From MGBC124762 sp048201935 (GTDB lineage Bacteria > Bacillota > Clostridia > Oscillospirales > Oscillospiraceae): a stretch of 64,000 nt of DNA. Made by a program: the position numbers and the translations under genes. The stretch spans positions 88,461 through 152,460 of the forward strand of contig DBFBGR010000015.1 in assembly GCA_048201935.1 (NCBI GenBank), given 5' to 3'. How positions within the stretch are numbered: position 1 is the stretch's first letter; each line of letters opens with the position of its first letter. A model generated the notes under the pieces. The model ran no database searches and was not told the DNA's origin. It worked only from the letters and a program-made list of their open reading frames with translations. Below are positions 33,053 through 40,653 of this stretch, in pieces.

Positions 33053-34129
33053 ATGGACTATAAAATTGCCCTCATTGGCGGCGACGGCATCGGCCCGGAC
33101 ATCGTCAAGCAGGCTGTGAAGGTGCTGGACGCCGTGGGCGAGAAATTCGGCCACCGCTTTAGCTATGTGGATGTGCTCATGGGCGGCTGCGCCACCGATG
33201 CGGTGGGGGTCAGCTACCCCGCGGGCACCGCCGAGAAGTGCAAGGAATGCGACGCTGTTTTGCTGGGGGCGGTAGGCGGGCCCAAGTGGGGCAGCGACAA
33301 GCCCGCCGAGCAGCGGCCGGAGACCGCCCTGCTTGCCATTCGCAAGGACCTGGGGCTCTACGCCAACCTGCGCCCGGCCATGCTCCGCCCGGCGCTGAAG
33401 GACGCATGCCCGCTGAAGAAGGAGACCGCCGAGGCGGGCATCGACCTGATGATGGTCCGGGAGCTGACGGGCGGGGTGTACTTCGGCAAGCGGGATAAGT
33501 ACCAGACCCCGGATAAGGGCCTGGAGGCCACCGACCTGATGGCCTACTCGGAGATGGAGATCGAGCGCATCGGCCGCCGGGCCTTTGAGCTGGCCCGGAT
33601 GCGCCGCAAGAAGGTGTCCAGCGTGGACAAGGCCAACGTGCTGGAGACCTCCCGGCTGTGGCGCTCTGTCATGCATAAGCTGGCCCAGGAGTACAGCGAT
33701 GTGGAATATGAGGACGTGCTGGTGGACAACTGCGCCATGCAGATCGTGAAGGACCCGGGGCAGTTCGACGTGATCGTCACCGAGAATATGTTCGGCGACA
33801 TCCTCTCCGACGAGGCCAGCATGGTCACCGGCTCCATCGGGCTGCTGCCCTCGGCCTCCATGGGAGACGGCAGTCCCGCCCTCTACGAGCCCATCCACGG
33901 CTCCGCCCCGGACATCGCCGGTCAGGACAAGGCCAACCCCATCGCCACCATCCTCTCGGCGGCTATGATGCTGCGCTACTCCTTCCACCTCAGCGCCGAG
34001 GCCGACGCGGTGGAAAAGGCGGTGGACGCGGTGCTGGACGCGGGCTGGCGGACCCCGGACATCGCCGAGCCCGGCGTGACGGCCATCGGCACCGAGCGCA
34101 TGGGCGATCTCATCTGCCAGGCGCTGTAA
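33053..34129 (+). CDS. leuB: 3-Isopropylmalate dehydrogenase
   Basis: A 358-residue NAD-dependent dehydrogenase. It starts MDYKIALIGGDGIGPDIVKQ at ATG 33053 after AAGGAG. LRPAMLRPALKDACPLKKE, MMVRELTGGVYFGKRDKYQT (the substrate-binding RELTGG) and VTENMFGDILSDEASMVTGS (metal-binding aspartates) are all present, along with the NAD motif GSAPDIAGQDKANPIATI. It oxidises and decarboxylates 3-isopropylmalate. Together with leuCD it covers the middle of leucine synthesis; leuA is not in the window. Confidence 0.96.
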   Translation: MDYKIALIGGDGIGPDIVKQAVKVLDAVGEKFGHRFSYVDVLMGGCATDAVGVSYPAGTAEKCKECDAVLLGAVGGPKWGSDKPAEQRPETALLAIRKDLGLYANLRPAMLRPALKDACPLKKETAEAGIDLMMVRELTGGVYFGKRDKYQTPDKGLEATDLMAYSEMEIERIGRRAFELARMRRKKVSSVDKANVLETSRLWRSVMHKLAQEYSDVEYEDVLVDNCAMQIVKDPGQFDVIVTENMFGDILSDEASMVTGSIGLLPSASMGDGSPALYEPIHGSAPDIAGQDKANPIATILSAAMMLRYSFHLSAEADAVEKAVDAVLDAGWRTPDIAEPGVTAIGTERMGDLICQAL

Positions 34130-34141
34130 GGCGCGTTTTCA

Positions 34142-34176
34142 ACGGGCGGTCCCACACCGGGGCCGTCCGTTTTTTG
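34142..34176 (+). terminator. Terminator of the leu operon
   Basis: An 8-bp stem (ACGGGCGG/CCGTCCGT with one G-U pair) followed by six T residues. Confidence 0.75.
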
Positions 34177-34183
34177 CGAGCTT

Positions 34184-34212
34184 GTGAAAAATTTCCCCGG
34201 CTTCAAACGTGT
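34184..34212 (+). promoter_or_regulatory. Possible ECF-type autoregulatory promoter
   Basis: TGAAAA, 17 bases, CGTGTT lies just upstream of the ECF sigma gene and resembles the GAAC/CGT pattern of ECF promoters; no SigA-type boxes are visible there. Confidence 0.4.
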
Positions 34213-34235
34213 TGAGGGTGAAAGGAGTTGAGGGC

Positions 34236-34706
34236 ATGACGCAAACAGAGCTGACCGAGCTGGTGGAGACGTACTCCCCCATGCTGTTGCGCGCCGCCCT
34301 CACCCGGCTGTCCACCCCCGCCGACGCGGAGGACGCGGTACAGGAGGTCTTTTTGAAGGTGCTGGACCGGCAGCCCCATTTCCGGGATGGGGAGCACGCC
34401 AAGGCGTGGCTCATTCGAGCCACCCTGAACCAGGCCAGCGACCTGCGCCGAAGGCGGCGTGACGACGCGCCCTTGGACGAGACCCTGACCACCGCCCCCG
34501 ACGCCATGGAGGAACGGCTGGACCTCCTCTCCGCTGTACGCTCTCTGCCCCCGGCGTACAGCGCCGTGATCCATCTCTACTACTATGAGGGCTACTCCAT
34601 CAAGGAGATCGCCAGGCTGCTGGCCCTCCCCTCCCCCACTGTGGGCACTCGTCTGGCCCGGGGCCGGGAGCGGCTGCGCCGACTATGTAAGGAGGATACC
34701 CCATGA
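34236..34706 (+). CDS. ECF-type RNA polymerase sigma factor
   Basis: A 156-residue extracytoplasmic-function sigma factor; start ATG 34236 (MTQTELTELVETYSPML) after AAAGGAG. Region 2 covers residues 10-75 (ADAEDAVQEVFLKVLDRQPH, then KAWLIRATLNQASDLRRRRR). Region 4 covers 95-150, with YYEGYSIKEIARLLALPSPT followed by VGTRLARGRERLRRL as the helix-turn-helix. It overlaps the next gene by 4 bases, the classic sigma/anti-sigma arrangement. Confidence 0.94.
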   Translation: MTQTELTELVETYSPMLLRAALTRLSTPADAEDAVQEVFLKVLDRQPHFRDGEHAKAWLIRATLNQASDLRRRRRDDAPLDETLTTAPDAMEERLDLLSAVRSLPPAYSAVIHLYYYEGYSIKEIARLLALPSPTVGTRLARGRERLRRLCKEDTP

Positions 34707-35599
34707 ACGCTGAGGAATACCGCCGCGCGGTGGACGCTGTGGACTTTTCGCCCGACTTTGCCCGCCGCACCCTCTCTTTGCTGGAGGCCCGCCGAAAGGA
34801 GACCGCTTCCATGAAACGCATTTCTCTCAAGCCCGCGCTCATCGCCGCCGCCATGCTGGTGGCTCTGGCCGTCACCGCCTCCGCCGCTTTTTTGCTGCTC
34901 TCCCCCAGCCAGGTGGCCCAGCACGTCGGAAACAACGCCCTGGCCGCCGCCTTTGAGAGTGGCGACGCCATCACCGTCAACGATACCCAGAGCGTGAGCG
35001 ACTACCAGGTCACTCTGATGGGTCTGCTCCCCGGCCAGGCCCTGGACCAGGTGGAGGACCTCTCCGGCCAGGTGGAGAGCGCCAAGACCTACGCCGTGCT
35101 GGCCTATGCCCGCACCGACGGCACGCCCATCACCGACGACGTGCCCGAGCTCACCGTCTCCCCGCTGGTGGAGGGCTACGCCCCGTGGCAGCTCAACGCC
35201 TGGACCCTGGGCGGCAGCACCCACACCTTCGCCCAGGACGGGACTTTGTACTACCTCTTCGAGTGCGACAGCGTGGAGCCCTTCGCCGACCACACCGTGT
35301 ATCTGGCCGTCTACCCCGGTACCCACATCCCGCCCAGCGCGGAGCTCTTCTCCTTCGGCCCCGACGGCGCCATCGCCTACCAGTCCGGCCAGGACGGGGC
35401 TCTCTTTACCCTGCCCCTGGACGCCAGCAAGGCCGACCCCATTCTGGCCGCTCAGGCCATGGAGCCCTGGATGCAGCCCCAGGCCTCCCAGCCGCCTGTG
35501 GACGCTGAGGTCTCCCCGGACGATGTGGAGTTTACCTGGGAGAACGCCGAGGACGCCCAGGTGGTCCAAAACGGCGTGGTCCTCTCCCCCGTAGCGTAA
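34703..35599 (+). CDS. Membrane-anchored probable anti-sigma factor
   Basis: A 298-residue protein with a cytoplasmic N-terminus of about 45 residues (AVDFSPDFARRTLSLLEARR), one membrane helix (ALIAAAMLVALAVTASAAFL, about 50-69) and a large outside domain resembling the DUF4179-type anti-sigma ectodomain. No zinc-binding HxxxCxxC is visible. Function is inferred from the 4-base overlap with the ECF sigma gene and the topology. The ectodomain would sense an envelope signal; which one cannot be read. Confidence 0.75.
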   Translation: MNAEEYRRAVDAVDFSPDFARRTLSLLEARRKETASMKRISLKPALIAAAMLVALAVTASAAFLLLSPSQVAQHVGNNALAAAFESGDAITVNDTQSVSDYQVTLMGLLPGQALDQVEDLSGQVESAKTYAVLAYARTDGTPITDDVPELTVSPLVEGYAPWQLNAWTLGGSTHTFAQDGTLYYLFECDSVEPFADHTVYLAVYPGTHIPPSAELFSFGPDGAIAYQSGQDGALFTLPLDASKADPILAAQAMEPWMQPQASQPPVDAEVSPDDVEFTWENAEDAQVVQNGVVLSPVA

Positions 35600-35612
35600 G
35601 TCTTTCCAAGCG

Positions 35613-35646
35613 CAAAAAAGGGACAGCCCGCTGGGCTGTCCCTTTT
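35613..35646. terminator. Bidirectional terminator
   Basis: A 14-bp stem AAAAGGGACAGCCC with its complement, between convergent genes, with a T-run on both strands. Confidence 0.85.
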
Positions 35647-35655
35647 TCATGCTGG

Positions 35656-37668
35656 TCATTGCTTCTCCCAGGCGGTCTCCGCCGGGCTGAGAGGCGCGGC
35701 GTGGCCGTCCAGCCAGAAGAGCCGCAGCTTGGCCGCGTCGCGGTCCACCTGGGCGGTGAGCTGGTCGGCGGTGAGCTTTTTAACGCCCACCAGAGCTCCG
35801 TCCTCGTCATAGGTCGCCGCCAGCACAGCCTCGTCCTGGCCCAGCAGGGGAGCGACGGCCAGAGTCCCCTCCGGGGAGCAGGCCCAGCTCAGGCTCCGGG
35901 CCGTGCCCGTCAGCGTGCCCGTGACCGTGCCGTCGGGCTGGGGGGCGAAGTACACCTTGCCGTCGGGGTCTTGTACCAACTGATATTTGACGTTGTCGCA
36001 GGAGAGTTTTTTGAAGTCCTCGGCGGTGACGGCGTAGCCGCCCGCGCCCTGGACGGCCAGGAGGCGGCCGTCCGGCGCATTGTCCACATCGGACCACCAC
36101 CCCACGCTCAGACCAATGCTGGCGTGCTCGCCCAGGGGCCCGGAGAGCTCCATGCATCTGTCTCTTTCCAGCTCCACATTGGCCTCGGTGTTGCCCGTGA
36201 TGCGGGCGTCGTCCTCAGCCTGGAAGACGGAAGAATTGCTGCCAACGACAACGCCCTTCGTATTGCCGCTGATGGTCCCGCCGTCTATGAAGAGGTCGCC
36301 GTCATTGAGGTGCACACCATACCCGGCGCCGTTCGTCATGCCCTTCACGCTGCCGCCGTGCATATGGAGGGCGCTGCCCGCTTGGATATCCATGCCCCGC
36401 TCTCCGCCGGTGACCGTGCCGCCGTAGAGGCGCAGGACGTTCGGGCTCGACGACGGTGTAAGGGCAATGATGGTCGCTTGCGCATTGCTGCTGGAAACCA
36501 CCCCGCTCCCCTGACAGTCGCAGAGGTCCAGCGTGGAGTTCAGGAGGTTAATGGTAGTGTAGCGATCGGATGTGACCATGTGACCGTTGAGGCACAGGCT
36601 AAAGGTTTTTTCAGAGTAGGCCCAGGGGCTGGCGAGGGTCACGTCGGTGGTGAGATAGTAATTCCCACTGTCTTGGGGCAGGCTGTCCGTCTTGTCCCAG
36701 GCCGTGAAGGTCACCAGGCCCTTCCCCGTGGTCTCGCAGTCCACACTGACGGCGTGGACGTGGGGCTCCCGGGCCAGCACCAGGCACCGGGCCCCATCCA
36801 CGGTCTGCTCCTGCAGGCAGTAGCCCTCGTTGGTCAGGCTGAATTTGTCGGCGGGGGTGTCGCCCAGCTTCACGATGGGTACGCCCACCTTGTCCGCCAT
36901 TGTTCTCGGCGACAGGACAACAAACTCGATCTTCAGCGTCTCGCCGGTGTAGGCGGTGGCGTCGAGGAAGGGAATGGTGTTCACCGGGGCTTCGCTTTCC
37001 ACAAGGTAAATGTCCGCTTTGGAGCCGCTGACCTTGGGCGTGCCCACCAGGGTGAGCATGGCCTTGTCGTAACTGCCGTTGTGGTTGAGATACACCCCGT
37101 AGTAGGGGCCGGTGATCTCGCCGCCCTTGAGGGTGATGTAGCCCTTGCCCGAGATAGCCCCCAAGACACCCTCCGCGGCCGTGTTGATGACCTTACCGCT
37201 TTCCATCACCAGTTCACCGCTGTCGGTGAGGTCGCCGGTGACGTCGATCACACAGCCAGCACTGGTCATGACCCCGCTGCCAACGCAGTCGGACACGGTG
37301 AGTTTTTTGTTGGCAATCACCTTAAAGCAGTTGCCGTTCATATTCATCGTGTTGCCGTTGAGGCAGAGGTCGATCCTCTCCGCGTCGTCGGCAAAATCGA
37401 GTTGACTCTCCGAGGTGATGTCGCTCTCCAAGCGGTAGCTGCCCGCGGGCAGTTTAATGGGGTAGCCGTCACTCTCGGGCTCGAGCTCCTCGCCGTCCAC
37501 CAGGAGGGCGTTCCCCTCCCCGGCGGTGAAGGCGTGGTCAAAGGTGACGGTTCCTCCGTCCACCTCGTGGGTGTGGGGCGTGTCGTCCCCCGCCGCCACC
37601 GAAGCAATGGGCAGCAGCGTCAGCGCCATGACCAGGGCCAGCAGCACGCTCAGCAGTCGTTTCTTCAT
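35656..37668 (-). CDS. Large secreted protein, probable beta-helix with shared C-terminal module
   Basis: A 670-residue secreted protein, signal peptide KKRLLSVLLALVMALTLLPI. Two stretches (about 95-200 and 355-500) carry short repeated beta strands such as KLTVSDCVGSGVMTSAG, LDLCDCQGSGVVSSSN and SALHMHGGSVKGMTNGAG, typical of right-handed parallel beta-helix (Pectate_lyase/adhesin) folds. The last 80 residues (LSWACSPEGTLAVAP... KLRLFWLDGHAAPLSPAET) match the C-terminal module of BspA protein A in layout and key residues. No catalytic motif is recognised. Adhesion or glycan binding is inferred. Leader palindromes and an upstream 21-bp-period direct repeat suggest active regulation. Confidence 0.85.
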   Translation of the reverse strand: MKKRLLSVLLALVMALTLLPIASVAAGDDTPHTHEVDGGTVTFDHAFTAGEGNALLVDGEELEPESDGYPIKLPAGSYRLESDITSESQLDFADDAERIDLCLNGNTMNMNGNCFKVIANKKLTVSDCVGSGVMTSAGCVIDVTGDLTDSGELVMESGKVINTAAEGVLGAISGKGYITLKGGEITGPYYGVYLNHNGSYDKAMLTLVGTPKVSGSKADIYLVESEAPVNTIPFLDATAYTGETLKIEFVVLSPRTMADKVGVPIVKLGDTPADKFSLTNEGYCLQEQTVDGARCLVLAREPHVHAVSVDCETTGKGLVTFTAWDKTDSLPQDSGNYYLTTDVTLASPWAYSEKTFSLCLNGHMVTSDRYTTINLLNSTLDLCDCQGSGVVSSSNAQATIIALTPSSSPNVLRLYGGTVTGGERGMDIQAGSALHMHGGSVKGMTNGAGYGVHLNDGDLFIDGGTISGNTKGVVVGSNSSVFQAEDDARITGNTEANVELERDRCMELSGPLGEHASIGLSVGWWSDVDNAPDGRLLAVQGAGGYAVTAEDFKKLSCDNVKYQLVQDPDGKVYFAPQPDGTVTGTLTGTARSLSWACSPEGTLAVAPLLGQDEAVLAATYDEDGALVGVKKLTADQLTAQVDRDAAKLRLFWLDGHAAPLSPAETAWEKQ

Positions 37669-37698
37669 CTTGGTGTCCTCCTTTGGGTAAGCGGTCTC

Positions 37699-37738
37699 GT
37701 TCCCGGTCCCCCGGGAACGGCACGGGCGGCCGCCCGTG
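37699..37738 (-). promoter_or_regulatory. Two-palindrome 5' leader of the beta-helix protein gene
   Basis: In transcript order: the perfect 18-nt palindrome CACGGGCGGCCGCCCGTG (37721-37738), 2 bases, then GTTCCCGG-GGGA-CCGGGAAC (37699-37718). The layout matches the BspA leaders, with unrelated sequence. Confidence 0.6.
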
Positions 37739-37758
37739 TGTCACGTGTTTGCCCGTTT

Positions 37759-37764
37759 ATTATA
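37759..37764 (-). promoter_or_regulatory. -10 box of the beta-helix protein gene
   Basis: A perfect TATAAT on the minus strand. The -35 region at 37782-37787 reads TTTCTT, a poor match, which would fit an activator-dependent promoter. Confidence 0.55.
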
Positions 37765-37793
37765 TCTTGCGCGGCGGCAAAAAGAAACCCCTC

Positions 37794-37829
37794 TTGCGTG
37801 AAATGGGTCTTTTTTTGCGTGAAATGGGT
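37794..37829 (-). promoter_or_regulatory. Direct repeat with 21-bp period upstream of the promoter
   Basis: ACCCATTTCACGCAA occurs twice on the minus strand (37815-37829 and 37794-37808), 21 bp apart, ending 6 bp from the weak -35. The CCATTTCAC core and the spacing resemble LytTR-family (ComE/AgrA) sites. Confidence 0.55.
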
Positions 37830-37851
37830 TTTCGCGGGGGTACGGGGCCAT

Positions 37852-37886
37852 AAAAAAAGAGCGCGACTTACTAAGCCGCGCCCTTT
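37852..37886 (-). terminator. Imperfect terminator of the liv operon
   Basis: GGGCGCGGCTT and AAGTCGCGCTC form an imperfect stem followed by seven T residues on the minus strand, just after livF. Confidence 0.6.
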
Positions 37887-37899
37887 TCTGATGCGTTTT

Positions 37900-38595
37900 T
37901 TAGCCCAGGTAGGCCTTCTTCACCGCTTCGTTGCTCAAAAGCTCCTTGCCTGTGCCCGAGAGGGTCAGGCGGCCGGTCTCCAGAACGTAGGCGGTGTCGG
38001 CGATGTGGAGGGCCATGTTGGCGTTTTGCTCGATGAGGAGGATGGTCACGCCCTGCTGGTTGATGCGCTTGATGATGGAGAAGATGTCCTTGACCACCAG
38101 GGGCGCTAAGCCCAGGGAGGGCTCGTCCATCATCATCAGCTTGGGCCGGGACATAAGGGCCCGGCCTACGGCCAGCATCTGCTGCTCACCGCCGGAGAGG
38201 GTGCCCGCCGCCTGCCAGGAGCGTTCCTTCAGCCGGGGGAAGAGGGAGTAGACCCAGTTGAGGTCGTCCTCTAAGCTGTCCTTGCGCAGATACGCGCCGA
38301 TCTTCAGGTTCTCCACCACGGTGAGGTCGGGAAAGACGTGCCGTCCCTCGGGCACCAGGGTGATACCCTTGGAGACGATCTTGTCCGGGGCCATGCCGGT
38401 GATGTCCTCGGCCTGGAAGTGGATGCGGCCCGCGGCGGGCTTGACAAGGCCGGCAATGGTCCGCAGTGTGGTGGACTTGCCCGCGCCGTTGGCGCCGATG
38501 AGGGTCACGATCTGACGCTCGGGGACCTGGAAGGTAATGTCCTTGACGGCCTCAATGCCGCCGTAGTTGACCCGAAGGCCGTCAATCTTCAACAT
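37900..38595 (-). CDS. livF: Branched-chain amino acid ABC transporter, ATP-binding protein LivF
   Basis: A 231-residue ATPase. Walker A GANGAGKST (about residues 33-41), signature LSGGEQQMLAVGRAL (about 137-151) and Walker B PKLMMMDEPSLGLAPL are LivF-like. The ending VKKAYLG is typical of LivF. It overlaps livG by 14 bases and is last in the operon livH-livM-livG-livF. It works with LivG on the cytoplasmic face to drive uptake of leucine, isoleucine and valine. Confidence 0.96.
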   Translation of the reverse strand: MLKIDGLRVNYGGIEAVKDITFQVPERQIVTLIGANGAGKSTTLRTIAGLVKPAAGRIHFQAEDITGMAPDKIVSKGITLVPEGRHVFPDLTVVENLKIGAYLRKDSLEDDLNWVYSLFPRLKERSWQAAGTLSGGEQQMLAVGRALMSRPKLMMMDEPSLGLAPLVVKDIFSIIKRINQQGVTILLIEQNANMALHIADTAYVLETGRLTLSGTGKELLSNEAVKKAYLG

Positions 38596-39430
38596 CGTCT
38601 GCCACCCCCAAATAAGCCTCGATGACCTGCTGGTTATTCTGGACCTCGCTGGGCGTGCCCTTGGCGATGAGCTTGCCGAAGTCCAGGACGTAGATACGGT
38701 CGGAGATCTGCATGACCATGTCCATGTGGTGCTCGATCATGAAGATGGTCAGGCCGTACTCGGCGCGAATTTTGCGCACGAAGTCCGCCAGCTCCTGGGT
38801 CTCCTGGGGATTCATGCCCGCGGCGGGCTCGTCCAGGAGCAGGAGCTTGGGCTCGGTGGCCAAGGCCCTCGCGATCTCCAAGCGGCGCTGGAGGCCGTAG
38901 GGCAGAGACGAGGCCACCTCGTCCTTGAACTGGTAGAGGTCCTGCTCGGCCAAAAGGGCCTCGGTCTCCTGGCGCATGCGCTTCTCTTCGGCCTTATTGA
39001 AGCGGAAGGCCGCCGAGAGGAAGTTCTGCTTGGCCCGCATATGCTTAGCGATGAGCACGTTTTCAAAGACGGTAAGCGCGCCAAAGAGCCGGATATTTTG
39101 GAAGGTCCGGGCGATGCCCTTTTGGGTGATGACGTCGGGGGTGTGGCGGACCACCTGGGTGAACTTCCCCGCGTCCTGGCCCAGATACTGGCTCTTCATC
39201 TTGCCTTGGGGGTGGTTTTCCACGATGGTCTCCCCCAGCAAACTCACCCGGCCATTGGTGGGCTCGTACACTCCGGTGACGCAGTTGAAGGCGGTGGTCT
39301 TACCCGCGCCGTTAGGGCCGATGAGGGCCACGATCTCGCCCCGGTCCACCTCTAGGGAGAGGTCGTTCACCGCCACCACGCCGCCGAACTGCATGGTGAT
39401 GTTCTCTAAGCGCAGCACGTTCTCAGCCAT
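38582..39430 (-). CDS. livG: Branched-chain amino acid ABC transporter, ATP-binding protein LivG
   Basis: A 282-residue ATPase with Walker A GPNGAGKTT (about 37-45), the LivG-specific insertion around QGKMKSQYLGQDAGKFTQVV, ARTFQNIRLFGALTVFENVL, a degenerate signature LPYGLQRRLEIARAL and Walker B LLLDEPAAGMNPQE. It overlaps livM by 8 bases and livF by 14. The longer N-terminal domain distinguishes it from LivF. Confidence 0.96.
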   Translation of the reverse strand: MAENVLRLENITMQFGGVVAVNDLSLEVDRGEIVALIGPNGAGKTTAFNCVTGVYEPTNGRVSLLGETIVENHPQGKMKSQYLGQDAGKFTQVVRHTPDVITQKGIARTFQNIRLFGALTVFENVLIAKHMRAKQNFLSAAFRFNKAEEKRMRQETEALLAEQDLYQFKDEVASSLPYGLQRRLEIARALATEPKLLLLDEPAAGMNPQETQELADFVRKIRAEYGLTIFMIEHHMDMVMQISDRIYVLDFGKLIAKGTPSEVQNNQQVIEAYLGVADDVED

Positions 39431-40640
39431 GGGAAGCGCCCCCTTTCTTGGCGACCTTTCCCTTGGCGGTTTTTGGCCGCTTTTTGAAGAGGTCGGGCAG
39501 TTCTTTGTCCCCCATCAGTCCGCGCCGGAAGAACAGCACCACCACCATGATGACCACGGAGAAGACCACCATGCGGAAGCCGTTTCGCAGGAAGGGGACC
39601 TTGGCCCCGTTGGGCAGGTAGGTCTCGGTGTCCAAGAAGCGCAGCCACCACTCCGAGCAGGCCACATAGAGGAAGGAGGCGATGCAGGAGCCGGAGATGG
39701 AGCCGATGCCGCCGATGACCACGATGAGCAGGATCTCATAGGTCATAGCGGTGGTGAAGGTCTTGGCCTGGGCCTGGTTGGCGAACATGGCGAACATGCC
39801 GCCGCCCACCCCGGCGAAGAAGGAGGACAGGCAGAAGGAGAGCCGCTTGTGCTTGGCCAGGTTGATGCCCATGGCCTCGGCGGCGATCTCGTCCTCCCGG
39901 ATGGCCTTAAAGGCCCGGCCGTAGGAGGAGTTGATGATGAGCAAAATGGCGGCGATGCAGATGGCGGCCAGCAAAAAGGCCACGAAGGTGGACAGCCGCA
40001 GCGTCACCGCCCCGGAGGCGTCCTTGATGTTGAAACTGGAAAAGGTAGGGAAGCTCTTGAGGGCGTTGGCGCCGTTGGTGACGGGGCCCAGCTTGTCCCA
40101 CTGGAAGATGGCCCGGATGATCTCGGCAAAGCCCAGGGTGGCGATGGCCAGATAGTCCGACTTCAGCCGCAGCACGGGAAGGCCAATGAGCCAGGCCACC
40201 GCCGCCGCCACCAGTCCGGCCACGATCAAGGCCAGCAGCACCCCCAGGATCAGCCCCACCGGGCTGTCCGCTCCGCCGAAGAGGTCGGGCAGAGAGAAGC
40301 CCCAGATGGTGCCAAGGTCCGCGGGATCGTTCAGGTCCTTGCGGAACAGGTAGTAGACTACCGCCTTCTGTGCCATGGGGATGGTGAGGGTGGCGTAGGT
40401 GTAGGCGCCCAGGAGCATGAAGCCCGCCTGGCCCAGGGAGAAGAGGCCGGTGAAGCCGTTCAAGAGGTTCATGGAGCAGGCCACCAGGGCGTACACGGCA
40501 CCCTTTTTCAGCACGGTGAAGAGGATGGTGTTCTTGATGGGGTCCAGGGTGTTTTCCAGCACGATGGTCACCGCCAGCAGGGCGGCCACACAGCACAGGG
40601 TGATGAAAAGACCCGTCTTGTTCTTCTTTTTCTCGATCAC
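39423..40640 (-). CDS. livM: Branched-chain amino acid ABC transporter permease LivM
   Basis: A 405-residue permease when started at GTG 40640 (MIEKKKNKTGLFITL), preceded by AAGGGGGTG; the longer open frame would run into livH and is rejected. About nine helices are seen. GLFSLGQAGFMLLGAYTYA (about 66-84) and the coupling loop SSYGRAFKAIREDEIAAEAM (about 265-284) are LivM signatures. A lysine-rich cytoplasmic tail ends the protein. It forms the channel with LivH. Confidence 0.93.
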   Translation of the reverse strand: MIEKKKNKTGLFITLCCVAALLAVTIVLENTLDPIKNTILFTVLKKGAVYALVACSMNLLNGFTGLFSLGQAGFMLLGAYTYATLTIPMAQKAVVYYLFRKDLNDPADLGTIWGFSLPDLFGGADSPVGLILGVLLALIVAGLVAAAVAWLIGLPVLRLKSDYLAIATLGFAEIIRAIFQWDKLGPVTNGANALKSFPTFSSFNIKDASGAVTLRLSTFVAFLLAAICIAAILLIINSSYGRAFKAIREDEIAAEAMGINLAKHKRLSFCLSSFFAGVGGGMFAMFANQAQAKTFTTAMTYEILLIVVIGGIGSISGSCIASFLYVACSEWWLRFLDTETYLPNGAKVPFLRNGFRMVVFSVVIMVVVLFFRRGLMGDKELPDLFKKRPKTAKGKVAKKGGASHG

Positions 40641-40653
40641 TGCGCCCACCCCC

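Noticed and set aside
35659..38109. Very long plus-strand open frame (816 codons) opposite the beta-helix protein and livF
   Set aside because: It runs antisense through two clear genes, their leader and a terminator, has no ribosome-binding site and its translation is low-complexity; long antisense frames are expected at this GC content.
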